A stretch of 64,000 bases of DNA from Ochromonas danica (Eukaryota; Sar; Chrysophyceae; Chromulinales; Chromulinaceae): assembly GCA_015146655.1 (NCBI GenBank), contig VKHL01000084.1, positions 59,929-123,928 of the forward strand, in the 5' to 3' direction. The notes under the pieces are model-generated. The model had not been told where the DNA came from and searched no databases. It saw nothing but the letters and a program-made list of their open reading frames with translations. Both the position numbers and the translations under genes were made by a program. The stretch's first letter is position 1. Each line of letters opens with the position of its first letter. Of the stretch, positions 32,497 to 41,991 are shown one piece after another.

Positions 32497-33172
32497 GACT
32501 CGCTGTTAATTGATATAATGGGCATGACAGCTTTTCCGTGGCAAAACCTGAATTGTGGAATTACACAAAACCTTTGCGACAAGTTTGGCGTAAACCTGTG
32601 TATACTGCCGATCTGTAAAGATTCGAGACCACATTGCAAAGACCGCGTGATTTTGCTCCTTCCATCTTTCCACCTTTGTGGGTGTTAAGAGTCGGATAAG
32701 CGAAGTTTTGGCAATAAAATACACTCTAGCTGAGTGTTGGGAGGTCGTCCAGCATCTCATCGTAGGACATAGATGTCAGTACGATAGCGTTGGTATCTAA
32801 GCAGGCGCTTACAGAGGGGCGAAGAGTATCTGCTGCGTAAGCGAGAGAAGAAGAGGGTGGGTCGAAAATGAGCGATAGTTGAAAGGAGAATTCTCTTTTT
32901 GTCAGCATGTTGCCGCTGGTAGAAGCGAATATTGGCCGTCTGACATTCGGAAGATAGCCTTTGCCAGATCGATGTTAGTATGGCATAGATAGTGAATGAG
33001 AGACAATCAGCAGGAGGCAGAAAAGTACACTATTAATGATAGAAAAGTGAGCAGGTACTCAATACCCTACGAACTAACGAGCCTAGTTCCGCTATGTAAA
33101 TCCACCATATACAAAATCACAAACTATAGATATACAAAGTGTGCAGTCACCAAGCAGTATACACAGTGCTTA

Positions 33173-34078
33173 CTATTGCACATCAACTTCGACTAGTTTT
33201 GAGAAGTTGTGTAGATCGCCTCCAGCTTCATTCCATGCTGCCAAGAAGCGATTCACACTGCGAAAATGGAAGACCTCGTTTTCGACGACAGCACGCTGCT
33301 TCTTCAACAACACTTTGGCCTCTTCCGGTGCCAGTCCCTCGGCCACAAGGAGACAGAAAGTGAGAGCAGCCGATCGACCTCGTCCGGCTTTACAATGGAC
33401 AAATACCTTTCCCCCGCCTTTAATTGCTTGCTTGGCGAGGATAACGCCTCGTGCTAGATCGTCAAACGACGGCTCGCAAATGTCTGGCGTGGGCAATCGC
33501 AGCTGCTGGACCTTGCAAAAGTCATAGTCCTCCTGAGGTCCACCATACTCTCTGCACAGGTTGACGACAAACGACACCCCATTGGAGACCAGGAAAGGAA
33601 CATCTCGTGCCAAGGGCATCGAGCCGATGGCCAAGTTGGTCGTCACTTGGGAGTAGAATGGACACAGTGCACGACCGCCCAGTCCATCCATGATATAGAC
33701 CCAGCCAAGAAGTGGGACATCCCAGAAGACCGTCTGCAGCATAAGGAAGAGCGAGCTGGCTGGCTGGTGTGGTTGTTTGTAGAAGACCACGCCATTAATT
33801 GGCAAGTAGACCAGCAGAAGGAAGAACCTGCCCAGCAGGAAGCTGAGAGGCCAAGTCAAGGTGAGGGTATAGACTATCCAGATGGTACAGAGGAAAACAC
33901 CACCAGCCATAGTCGTGTACACTCCATTAGCGATCAGCGCCAAGTAAGGCAGCAAGGCGACAAGCTGTGGTAGTTGAGGGAAGAAGAGAAGGTAGAGGAA
34001 GGACAGGAAGGGGACGATGAAGGCCAAGAGCTTTTCCGAAATGATCGGGGCTTTACTTTTAGTATCAGTAGAGCTCAT
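33173..34078 (-). CDS. Membrane-anchored dual-specificity phosphatase, copy 5 (divergent N-terminus)
   Basis: 301 residues, identical to the other copies from about residue 65 onward, including the whole catalytic domain. Residues 6-64 differ: it starts MSSTDTKSKAPIISEK and has LIANGVYTTMAGGVFLC where the others have LTTLGVRLTVTTGAFLS. Within this stretch short blocks (residues ~17-39) remain the same, so the N-terminus is a mosaic. Being the outermost upstream unit, it has its own promoter (34079-34343), unlike copies 1-4, whose upstream sequence is the array spacer. The altered membrane region could change localisation. Confidence 0.85.
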   Translation of the reverse strand: MSSTDTKSKAPIISEKLLAFIVPFLSFLYLLFFPQLPQLVALLPYLALIANGVYTTMAGGVFLCTIWIVYTLTLTWPLSFLLGRFFLLLVYLPINGVVFYKQPHQPASSLFLMLQTVFWDVPLLGWVYIMDGLGGRALCPFYSQVTTNLAIGSMPLARDVPFLVSNGVSFVVNLCREYGGPQEDYDFCKVQQLRLPTPDICEPSFDDLARGVILAKQAIKGGGKVFVHCKAGRGRSAALTFCLLVAEGLAPEEAKVLLKKQRAVVENEVFHFRSVNRFLAAWNEAGGDLHNFSKLVEVDVQ

Positions 34079-34343
34079 GGCTCGGCGTTAATTGATAATG
34101 AGACATGGAGTGGATCTTTAGTTGTTCTCCTTCTCCTGGGAACTAATTCTCCTCATTGCTCGCCACCCCCGGCCACCAACAAACAGCAAACCTGAAACTT
34201 CCCATTCCATAACTCACATTTCAAGAGATAGAAAGCCAACTCCGACTACACTTCCATCAAACCAATCTCTTTAGTATTCGCACGCAACACAATAATATCG
34301 AACACACCCAAATTCGCAGTTGCCCAAACCTCAATCAAAGGCC
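34079..34343. promoter_or_regulatory. Divergent promoter, phosphatase copy 5 / orphan gene
   Basis: 265 bp between divergent start codons. The first ~25 bp next to copy 5 still resemble the array spacer (GTTAATTGATA); the remainder is unique. No core promoter motif recognised. Confidence 0.4.
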
Positions 34344-35081
34344 ATGATTCAAGAAGACGCTCTGAATCCGACAGTTGAGACGAAGCTTGCCGTCCTATCT
34401 CAATGGTGGCAGCGCCACTGTCAAGCCTTCAGTCTTTGGTTTCTCGCTCTGTCAGACGCGCAGAGAGAAGAAGTCGTGCTGCGTGCCTGTCCAGACCTGC
34501 CCAGACAGTCGCCCTTCACGCGAGAGGCCGCTGGAGAAGTTCTTCGGCCCACAGACATTATCCTTCCCGAGTTCTCTCAGGAGGGAATGTTCGCGTCACA
34601 AGGGCGCATCTTCATTTTGTTCGTGACGCGCAGGCTGAGCTCTCGCGACCGCTGCATGGCCGACGACGTCAAGCTCTTGTCAGATCTCTTTGGTAAGGGC
34701 CATCTGCCTTCGTTTTCAAACCACGCCTTGGATAGTATGGACACTCCCTTCGTCGACCCCGTGGACCCTGAGGAGAACATTCGCTCTTTGTCGGCGGCCA
34801 CGACGGCCGAGTCCAGAGCGTTGGTGTCCAGCCATCTCAGCACGGGTCGCCTCATTCATGCTGAAGTCTGGCTTGCGCTCAAGATTCGGCGGTTATCCAT
34901 TTGTTCGTTGCTGGAAGCCGTGGCCGAGGAGCACTACAAGGCGGCGCAGACCAAGCCGTCGCCTTCCTACGCCTCACTGCTGGCTGGCGAGTTGGAACAA
35001 CAAAAGACTCTCTTGGAGGAGGAAGCGTTGGCAGCAGAGGAAACTACATCGAAAGAAGATAGCACCGAGCACAACTCTTAG
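34344..35081 (+). CDS. Conserved-looking protein of unknown function
   Basis: 245 residues from the first in-frame ATG (34344), single exon. Not recognised. The N-terminal ~110 residues look folded and tryptophan/leucine-rich (VLSQWWQRHCQAFSLWFLAL, then DIILPEFSQEGMFASQGRIF), with no signal peptide or membrane segment. The C-terminal ~60 residues are a Glu-rich predicted helix (ELEQQKTLLEEEALAAEE). Codon use is like that of its neighbours. It is divergent from phosphatase copy 5 and convergent with the next minus-strand gene, 85 bp away. Likely a real gene because the frame is open throughout with sensible composition. Confidence 0.65.
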   Translation: MIQEDALNPTVETKLAVLSQWWQRHCQAFSLWFLALSDAQREEVVLRACPDLPRQSPFTREAAGEVLRPTDIILPEFSQEGMFASQGRIFILFVTRRLSSRDRCMADDVKLLSDLFGKGHLPSFSNHALDSMDTPFVDPVDPEENIRSLSAATTAESRALVSSHLSTGRLIHAEVWLALKIRRLSICSLLEAVAEEHYKAAQTKPSPSYASLLAGELEQQKTLLEEEALAAEETTSKEDSTEHNS

Positions 35082-35166
35082 TTTAAACGTTCTCAATAGT
35101 AATGAATCCTAATGAGATCAAAAGAAACCCCCTGGGAGACCTTACATAGTGATGACTCACTAAGTC

Positions 35167-37275
35167 TCACTTCAGAGCTGAAGTAAACAGAGTGATGGAA
35201 TCATCAATCGACTTGCTAGGATGTAAGATGTAGGGTTGAGCCGCAACACGGAAGGCCTTGACTTGTCGTATGAAGTCTCTGAGCAGCGCCTCGTGCTGCA
35301 CGAGTCCTGTCAGCATTTCCTCCGCGCTGATCGTATCGACGGCACCACACGATTGCACAAAAGGTCTTAACAACTCCTCAATGCTCTTCTCATCCTCGGG
35401 ACTAGAAGAGCAGCAAGTCAGTAGCTCTTGCAAGTCGCCTACAAGCATTCTTGCCTCTTCTGGACTAGTGCTTTTGGTGGGATCTCGGTCATCAAATCCA
35501 AGACATTCGCAGTACAAACGATGAAGGAAGCGCAAGACAAACACTTCCGCTTTCAACTCGGAATAATCAGGGAGCTGTCTCCAAGCCTTTCCCCCCGTGC
35601 GATCGAGACTGACCGCCAAGCTGGCCATGGCGGGCTCGAAACAGGCCAGCAGAGTGCCAGTTATCCGCACAAACCGCAAATAGCCAGTATTCGTGTTGTC
35701 AAAGGCGAGGAGTAAACGATCGATTGAAGATGCCTCGGCCCAGGGCAGCTCAGACTGGATGACTCCGTGCAGTTGTTTGCGACTCAAGAGGAAAGGATTC
35801 GTGCTCAAGGTTGCATTGCTTATGCAGGCACGATGCAAGGTGAATATCGCCTGTAACCCTGGGGTGCGATGTTTTGAATCCCGTATAGCGCGGATGAGAG
35901 AGCCGATCTCGACAATGCGTGCGCTGTAGCAGATTATCTGCTTGCGAGTGATGTCGAAGAGCGCCTTGGTGAGCTCTCGCTGGCTCGGTGCGCTGCCGAT
36001 GCCAAGACTCGGCATAATACAAGCGTTGAAGTTGCCAGTCGAACGAACAAAGAGGTTATCTTTGTAATCTAGTGAGTCAGTAGGCTTCACTGTGCGGGGC
36101 AGTCTACGCGCAAAGCGAACGCTTTGGTGTTGATGCGCTCGAGTGATGCGGAAGGGATTCAGACTGTTCGCAAAGGTTTGCACTTGCAGGTCCTTTAGAT
36201 AAGCCATTTGAGGATCGTCGTCGAGCTCTCTGTTCTTCGTCTGCACTTGAGACATCAATCTGCCTTGAGTCAGGCTGGACAGTTGAATCCAAGAGTCTGC
36301 CTCAGACTGCGACAGCGTGGATTGAGTCGCCACCGACTGACTGGAGGAGGGAACCCTGTCACCGTCTTTGACAAGCGAGTCATTCTCCAGGTGATGCCAT
36401 GACTCGCGATTGCCATAGCCTTGTTTGAGCCAGGCCATGTGTTCCTCCAGCGCTGCTTTGCGTCTCCTCAGCGCTCGATTGACAGCCTTCACCGTCTTCT
36501 TCTCCTCCAACTGATCCACCAGACGAAGTCGACCACACTGAGAGAGTGTCTCTTGAAGAGCACTAGACTTTCCTTCTCGCACGACCACCACCCCCACAGG
36601 AGGCAGGGCAGGCGAGGAGGAGGAGGAGGAGGAGGAAGGTAGTAGTTGCTGTTGTTTGGAGCAAGGATGATCCGCTGGGAAGGGAGAGAGAGACTGCTTT
36701 GACGTCTGCTTGCGCAGATTCTTCCTATATGATTTCGAGCCGAAGGAGTGCGAGTCTGAAGACTGTGCGAGCGAGGCGTTGAATGGCTTGTGTCTGGAGG
36801 AGGAGGTGGTGGGGTACTGCACCTCTGCTGGCCACATCTTGGGGGTGTTCGTGTTGAACATGCTCTTGGACGGCTGGCCCACCAGGGGACTCTCGTAGTC
36901 CTGGGCCACCACGGGGATGTGGTACTTCCCTCCTGGGAGGGCGTTGAGTGCCTGGAGGGTGCTGGCGGTGGACAAGACGGCCGGGGGGTGGGAGGGCAGC
37001 AGACTCCTCCTCCCCGTCCCTGCCACTGCCACTGTATCTCCCTTGGGCAGACTGTCAGAACGAACGCGACTTCCATACTTGGTTCGTGCAAGGACGTCTG
37101 GGTCGTCAGTGCCCGTGTTGAACAATCTGCCCAAACTCTGCGCTGTTTTGCTCTGGATGGGGTCTGGAGGAACAATTCCATCTCGAATACTCTGCTGCCA
37201 GACCTCTTGATGAACAGCAAAGAGGTCAGGCTTGAGCCTCTCATTGGGAGGAACAAACAGCAATCCAAAACTCAT
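35167..37275 (-). CDS. Large orphan protein with EF-hand-like segment
   Basis: 702 residues, single exon; family not recognised. The N-terminal 40 residues (SFGLLFVPPNERLKPDLFAV) look conserved. Residues ~80-260 are low-complexity Ser/Pro-rich. Residues ~270-300 are basic and helical. The C-terminal half (~430-700) is helical with one EF-hand-like unit, LLLAFDNTNTGYLRF, whose first two loop acids fit (D, then N) but lacks a clear position-12 Glu, so calcium binding is doubtful. This layout is common among flagellar-associated proteins, but no function is assigned. A TTCCATGG palindrome lies 63 bp upstream of the start. Confidence 0.65.
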   Translation of the reverse strand: MSFGLLFVPPNERLKPDLFAVHQEVWQQSIRDGIVPPDPIQSKTAQSLGRLFNTGTDDPDVLARTKYGSRVRSDSLPKGDTVAVAGTGRRSLLPSHPPAVLSTASTLQALNALPGGKYHIPVVAQDYESPLVGQPSKSMFNTNTPKMWPAEVQYPTTSSSRHKPFNASLAQSSDSHSFGSKSYRKNLRKQTSKQSLSPFPADHPCSKQQQLLPSSSSSSSSPALPPVGVVVVREGKSSALQETLSQCGRLRLVDQLEEKKTVKAVNRALRRRKAALEEHMAWLKQGYGNRESWHHLENDSLVKDGDRVPSSSQSVATQSTLSQSEADSWIQLSSLTQGRLMSQVQTKNRELDDDPQMAYLKDLQVQTFANSLNPFRITRAHQHQSVRFARRLPRTVKPTDSLDYKDNLFVRSTGNFNACIMPSLGIGSAPSQRELTKALFDITRKQIICYSARIVEIGSLIRAIRDSKHRTPGLQAIFTLHRACISNATLSTNPFLLSRKQLHGVIQSELPWAEASSIDRLLLAFDNTNTGYLRFVRITGTLLACFEPAMASLAVSLDRTGGKAWRQLPDYSELKAEVFVLRFLHRLYCECLGFDDRDPTKSTSPEEARMLVGDLQELLTCCSSSPEDEKSIEELLRPFVQSCGAVDTISAEEMLTGLVQHEALLRDFIRQVKAFRVAAQPYILHPSKSIDDSITLFTSALK

Positions 37276-37337
37276 TCTTCTTTCATGACATGGAAATGGG
37301 CCCAGATATTCTTATTAAGTTAAAGGGAAACGGCAGT

Positions 37338-37350
37338 GATTCCATGGAAT
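37338..37350. promoter_or_regulatory. Palindromic motif GATTCCATGGAAT
   Basis: Near-perfect palindrome 63 bp upstream of the EF-hand-like orphan gene. The same core occurs in three other intergenic regions (39231, 44790, 60340). A promoter role is inferred from position only. Confidence 0.35.
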
Positions 37351-37469
37351 GAATACGCCCAACCAGTGTGGAATTGGGTGGACACATGATCAAAACATGA
37401 AATTACAGGGTATAATGCATACATACCTTCAATAATACTACAATATTCACAATTTCTCAACTTTATTCG

Positions 37470-39056
37470 CTAATAAATAGGAGTGATTCGGAAGACCCCT
37501 CCTTTTTGTAAGTCGAAATGTGTTTGGCCAGAGTTGGTCTCCCACACTCCCCACAGACCGTCGCTAGCCTTCGCAGCGAAGAAAGCCAAGTGGCTGACAT
37601 GAGCATGAGCGACACTAGAGGCAGATCGTGTTGGTTGACTGTCTTGTCTGTAGGTCTTGTGGAAGATCAGCACGTCATCGGCTATGTCGCGCTCGCGTTG
37701 CCCGCGAAGGGAAAAGGCGCCAACGCTGTCTTCGCCCTGCCCCGCCACTCGCCTGCCCGCATCCATCCAGCACAGCTGCACTTGAGAAGAGTCTCTCAAT
37801 AGACCCGACTTGTGGAAGTAGGTCAGCTCGTAGATCTCTTGCAAAACCTCCTCCTCCTTCTTCTTTCCTCCAGCATCTCTGCCGCTGTCTTGTTGATCAG
37901 AGACCGAGGTGTGAGGGTAGTACAGAGAGATGAGAGCTCGACTGGCTTGCTTGCAACAAACACCTTGCACCGTAGCTGATGCCCGGCCGCCGCCAAGGTG
38001 GATACAAGCCGATGGCGAGGTGAGCAGCGAAGACAATTGCCGCGGACCATTCAAACTGCGGAGCAACGCGGCCACCGTCGCCGAGGTCATCCCCTGACCC
38101 CTCTGTGCCTCCCAGTATAACAGATTGGCCAGGATATGGCATGCATAATTCTGCACCATGGCCTCTTCATTGGCCAAGAGCGCCAACAAGACCGTCACGA
38201 TCCCTTCGCGGACCAAGCGGTCGCAGAAGTTGTCGATGAGAAGAGAGGTGAGGCGCATGATGATTTGCAGTGTGCGATGCGTCAATGCGCGGAAATCGCT
38301 GTTCAATGTTTCAGCACGAGACATGACGAGGTCGTTGCTGGCGTTGAAGAGCAGCGGGTGAGTCACGGAGGTCTCACTGCGAGAATACCTTCGTGGGGAG
38401 GTCTGGTTGTGTCTCGGCAAGCAGCGCTGCTCTTTCAACGCCTGTAGGAAGGTCAGACTGCGCTGTGCGTCTTGCAAGTAGGCTGCGATGGCGCGATAGA
38501 CTTCTTCATACCTGAGGCTGCCGCTACTGCCACATGTGATGCTGTTATGAGTCTGCAGGTTCAGGAAGGAGAAGTGTTCGCGGTAGCAATCCATCCAGAA
38601 GGGCACAGAAATGACTGCAGATCGCCACAAACGGCTAGCACAGCACAGCTGCAGGCATCCCTTCACTCCGAGGAAGACCATCAACAGCCCCAAGCAGTCG
38701 TCGGGCAGGGCAGGCAGGAAGAAGAAGCTGCGGCTTCGCACAGGTGGCGGAGAAGGAGGATTAGCAGTAGTAGAGGTAGTGGTAACAGTGGTAGAGGTAG
38801 TGGTATCAGTAGAGGTAGAGGTAGTGGGGGTAGCGGAGGAAGTGAGAGAGGCTCGACGCAATTTCTCCTCGAGGTTTGTCACTCCCTCACACAGCTGTGA
38901 TAGACGATCCTCAGTCAGACTGTGCTCGCGTCGACTGGCTTCGATCTTCGATCGCATGCGAATGACCCAGGAAGGCAAATAGGAAGGCTTCGCTGGCGAG
39001 AGACTCTCCTCCGCCCTTCCTCCTTCCTCTTCACCTTCTACTACTTCAGCATCCAT
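37470..39056 (-). CDS. F-box protein with ARM-like repeats
   Basis: 528 residues, single exon. A short N-terminal coiled segment and a Thr/Ser-rich linker (~71-100) precede an F-box at ~115-158 (LPDDCLGLLMVFLGVKGCLQ, then CCASRLWRSAV). Two armadillo-like helical repeats follow (LVREGIVTVLLALLANEEAM, then VQNYACHILANLLYWEA), then a C-terminal beta-rich domain with DSVGAFSLRGQ, IFHKTY and GLWGVWE, a combination seen in several eukaryotic F-box proteins. The expected role is substrate recognition for an SCF-type (Skp1-cullin) ubiquitin ligase; the substrate is unknown. Divergent from RRM gene B. Confidence 0.7.
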   Translation of the reverse strand: MDAEVVEGEEEGGRAEESLSPAKPSYLPSWVIRMRSKIEASRREHSLTEDRLSQLCEGVTNLEEKLRRASLTSSATPTTSTSTDTTTSTTVTTTSTTANPPSPPPVRSRSFFFLPALPDDCLGLLMVFLGVKGCLQLCCASRLWRSAVISVPFWMDCYREHFSFLNLQTHNSITCGSSGSLRYEEVYRAIAAYLQDAQRSLTFLQALKEQRCLPRHNQTSPRRYSRSETSVTHPLLFNASNDLVMSRAETLNSDFRALTHRTLQIIMRLTSLLIDNFCDRLVREGIVTVLLALLANEEAMVQNYACHILANLLYWEAQRGQGMTSATVAALLRSLNGPRQLSSLLTSPSACIHLGGGRASATVQGVCCKQASRALISLYYPHTSVSDQQDSGRDAGGKKKEEEVLQEIYELTYFHKSGLLRDSSQVQLCWMDAGRRVAGQGEDSVGAFSLRGQRERDIADDVLIFHKTYRQDSQPTRSASSVAHAHVSHLAFFAAKASDGLWGVWETNSGQTHFDLQKGGVFRITPIY

Positions 39057-39626
39057 CTACTATTTTCTCAGAGAAAGAGATTCAGGTTGACATATAGTAG
39101 AGATTGGCGATGATAAACATAACCTAATTTAGCACTGTAATGAAGCAGAAGTGGAAGAAGATGGTTTGTTTCGTTCCATCGATTCCATCGGAACTCAGTG
39201 GATTCCATTAAATCCAATTGGAACTCAGTTGATTCCATGGAATCCATAGGTCGGTGTTGTGGCGCGGAGCAATCAAAATCAATCGAAATCCATTCCATCA
39301 CCACCAAAGACTCACTCGAAGATCTGCAGACAGACAGACATTGTCTCTTTGAATCATTTCCACTGTTCTTTACGCGACTATTTTCATGTCTTCCCTCCTC
39401 CATCCTTCACTCCAGCTCTAATCCCAAGTTTTCTTTTCCCTTTTCTGACCAATTCTTCGTCTTCTTGACCAATCAATCAATTGCTACTCCACCAGAGAGA
39501 AGATTCTTTTTTAGATCATAATCCACACTATCCGTTTCGGGGATCATCTCTTTTGAATAGTGAACTCCCTTCCCCTCCAATCAAACGAACAACGACGAAA
39601 CAATAATCTGACACATCACATCTGAC
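39057..39626. other. Divergent intergenic, F-box gene / RRM gene B
   Basis: 570 bp between divergent start codons. It holds the motif cluster at 39177-39250, a downstream block CAATCGAAATCCATTCCATC near 39280 that resembles one at 60430, and a pyrimidine-rich stretch leading to RRM gene B. This region shares nothing with the upstream region of RRM gene A, so the duplicated genes have different promoters. Confidence 0.5.
39177..39250. promoter_or_regulatory. GATTCCAT repeat cluster with palindrome
   Basis: Half-site GATTCCAT at 39181, 39201 and 39231. The last two belong to a 30-bp direct repeat beginning GAACTCAGT (39191 and 39221), and the last extends to the palindrome GATTCCATGGAATC (39231-39244). 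Clustering of half-sites at regular spacing between divergent genes suggests a transcription-factor binding region; not proven. Confidence 0.4.
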
Positions 39627-41976
39627 ATGATGAACAACAACATGATGATGATGAACAATCATCACCACCCCGCGAACAAGACCACTCTCTTCCTGGGAGA
39701 CCTGGCCATCTTCTGCACTGAGAAAGATATTGAAACGGCCTTCCGCCCCTTCGGCGAGATCGCCGAGATCAAGATCATGCGCAGCGAGGAGACCAATCGT
39801 AACCTCTCCTATGGCTTCATCAAGTTCGTCCACGCGGCTGCTGCGAAAGAGGCCATGGATCAGCTGAATGGCAAGGTCTTTTGTGGTCGTCCCATCAGGT
39901 AGAGAGCTTGATCAACAGTGTGAATCAATCATCGTCCCTCACCTCTCTGATGTCTTGCTCTTTCTCTCTCCCTTTGCTTTCTCTTCTATGCGCTGCTCCT
40001 GTCGCTATTGTTATTATGATATGCTCTTGTTCCTCTTGTGCTTGCTGTCGTATCTCTTGTGGCTTGTTAGAATCAACTGGGCGGCGTATAAGAACAAACT
40101 ACCTTCGCGAGAGACACGCATTGATGGCGTGCACAATTCTCCTGTCCACGTCTCCTTCATCTCCTACCAGCTCCACCACCTGGTGACTGAGGAGTCGTTG
40201 CGACAGCTCTTCCGTCGCTATGGCGTGGTACAAGATGTCAGCATCAAGAAGTCGGTGATTGACAGTAGCGGTAACAAGCAGAGTGGCTATGGCTTTGTCT
40301 ATTACTACATGTCTGCGGAAGGTGTGCGTGCTGCCATCGACGCTGCCCAGGCTCTGCAAGATACCACGATTGAAGAAGTGAACTACAAGTGCTCGCTCTC
40401 CCACACTCTGTTGAAGTATCTGAACAGAGAGATTCCGTTGGATTTGTCTGTGCCCATGGATTCTCTGAGTTTGGAGGGCAGAAATGGCCCTGTTCCTTCT
40501 TCCTCTTCTTCCGGCTCGTCCTCTGTCTCTACCACTCCGCCTCCTGTTCCACTCGCTCCTCCGACACCGATGGCACCTATGCTGAGACCAACACAATCCT
40601 TCACTTCAGCCTCAAATACTGTACCAGACGGAGGAGCTGGAGAGTACAAGCCATCTCCATCTACGAGGGGCGTTGGCTTGTTTGAATCAAACAGTTCTCG
40701 TGGTTTGGGAGAGCTTGGATCACTAGGAGGAGCAGGTGGCAGACCAAGTGGACTGCACAGCCTTTCTCATCCTCCGCCAATGACAGTACCTGGATCTACC
40801 CTGCCTCGAGCACCAGCGCTGAACCTGCTTCAACAACATCAACACCATCAAGTGCAGCTTCAGGAGCAGCAACAAGAACAACTGCAACACAAACAACAGC
40901 AACTCATGCACCAACAACAAATGCAGCAGCTTCAGCAACAGCAGCAGTTGCAGCTGCAACAACACCAACAACACCAACACCAACAAATGCAGCAGCTCCA
41001 GCAGCAACAGCAAAATCAGCAGCTAGGCCTTTCGGAGGGTGGTTATAAAATGTCCTCTTTGGGCGGTCCTTCTTCAGCAGCTCTGGTTGATTACGCTGTG
41101 CCGCTCTCCTTGCCCATGGCAGCCTTTACCCCTAGCCCTCCAACCAATTATAGCAACTTCTTACCATCTCTCCCAGGGATAGCTTCTGGACCGATGGGGT
41201 ATCAATCAGGATTATCTGGCGCTCCTCTGTCAGGCCCTCCGCCCCCTCCCGCTGGAAATGTTCTTGGTCCCTTCTCGACTGCTGCCCCTCCTCCAGGTGG
41301 TCTCTCTGTGTCTCTGGCAAGAGATGGCACCCTCTTTACAACCCAAGCACACATGGTGCCAAGCCCTGTGCAGCTCTACCGCGCCTATTCCTCGCCGAGT
41401 CAGACGATGCGCAGTCAGCTTCGCCCCATGATGATGCCTGCTGGTCCTCCAGGCGGACTAATGATGGGCATGCCTCTCATGGCACAACAAAGTCCTTCTC
41501 TGAGCTCTGTGTCAAGCGACTCATTGAAGGAAGAGCAGCTGAGCTACTTGCACTTCTTGTCCTCTCCCATGGGCAACAATTCGATGCCTGCGGCATACAT
41601 GGCTAGCCCCAGTCTGATGCCCGTCCCTCCCATCATGATGGGTGCCTCTCCTATTTATGCCTCTCCTTACTCTCCTTTCCCTTCGCTCAACCCCCAAGAG
41701 TCTCCTTTTGTCTATCCTTTCTCAGAGAATAGTCGCTTCAAACCTGGCAGTGGCCATCAACAAGGTCGACCTCCGTTCTCGAAGGCTCCCACCTCTCCCT
41801 CCACTTCCACGTCAGGCCATGCTCATGGCAGTAGCAATGAGAACATGATTGCCCTCCAGCCCTCTTCAGAGAGCGATGCTGCTGCTGCGGCAGCTTCTGT
41901 CAAGCCCAAAGCTCATCGCTCGGCCAGTCGCAAGATCCATCAGATGCTTTCGACCTCTGAGAACTCTTCGGCATGA
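39627..41976 (+). CDS. Two-RRM, polyglutamine RNA-binding protein, copy B
   Basis: 725 residues from exons 39627-39898 and 40071-41976 (172-bp intron, phase 2, identical to that of copy A). The N-terminus is unique, a Met/Asn/His-rich run (MMNNNMMMMNNHHH) that replaces MSILQN of copy A; both join at the same proline codon before RRM1. The Gln-rich region is only about 67 residues (40826-41024) with a compact junction LLQQHQHHQVQLQ. RRMs, Pro/Met-rich region and basic tail match copy A. Different promoter and different polyQ length mean the two genes could have divided expression or condensate-forming behaviour. Confidence 0.88.
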
Positions 41977-41991
41977 TCGATCGCATAGTAT
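39669..41991 (+). repeat. Inverted duplication, arm B
   Basis: 2,323 bp matching 23324-26006 in reverse orientation, about 13.7 kb away. The length difference of 360 bp is explained entirely by the Gln tract. Confidence 0.9.

Larger units (their letters stand above)
26717..34105 (-). repeat. Tandem array of phosphatase genes, 1,582-bp unit
   Basis: Five head-to-tail units. Successive coding regions start exactly 1,582 bp apart (26845, 28427, 30009, 31591, 33173). Coding sequence of copies 1-4 and the intervening spacers (27751-28414 and its equivalents) appear identical. The outer edges diverge: the flank left of copy 1 and the first ~64 codons of copy 5. Homology fades about 25 bp beyond the copy 5 start. 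Confidence 0.92.

Noticed and set aside
26717-34105. Transposon or retroelement array as the cause of the 1,582-bp repeats
   Set aside because: No transposase, reverse transcriptase, terminal inverted repeats or target-site duplications were found; the unit is a host-type phosphatase gene plus spacer.
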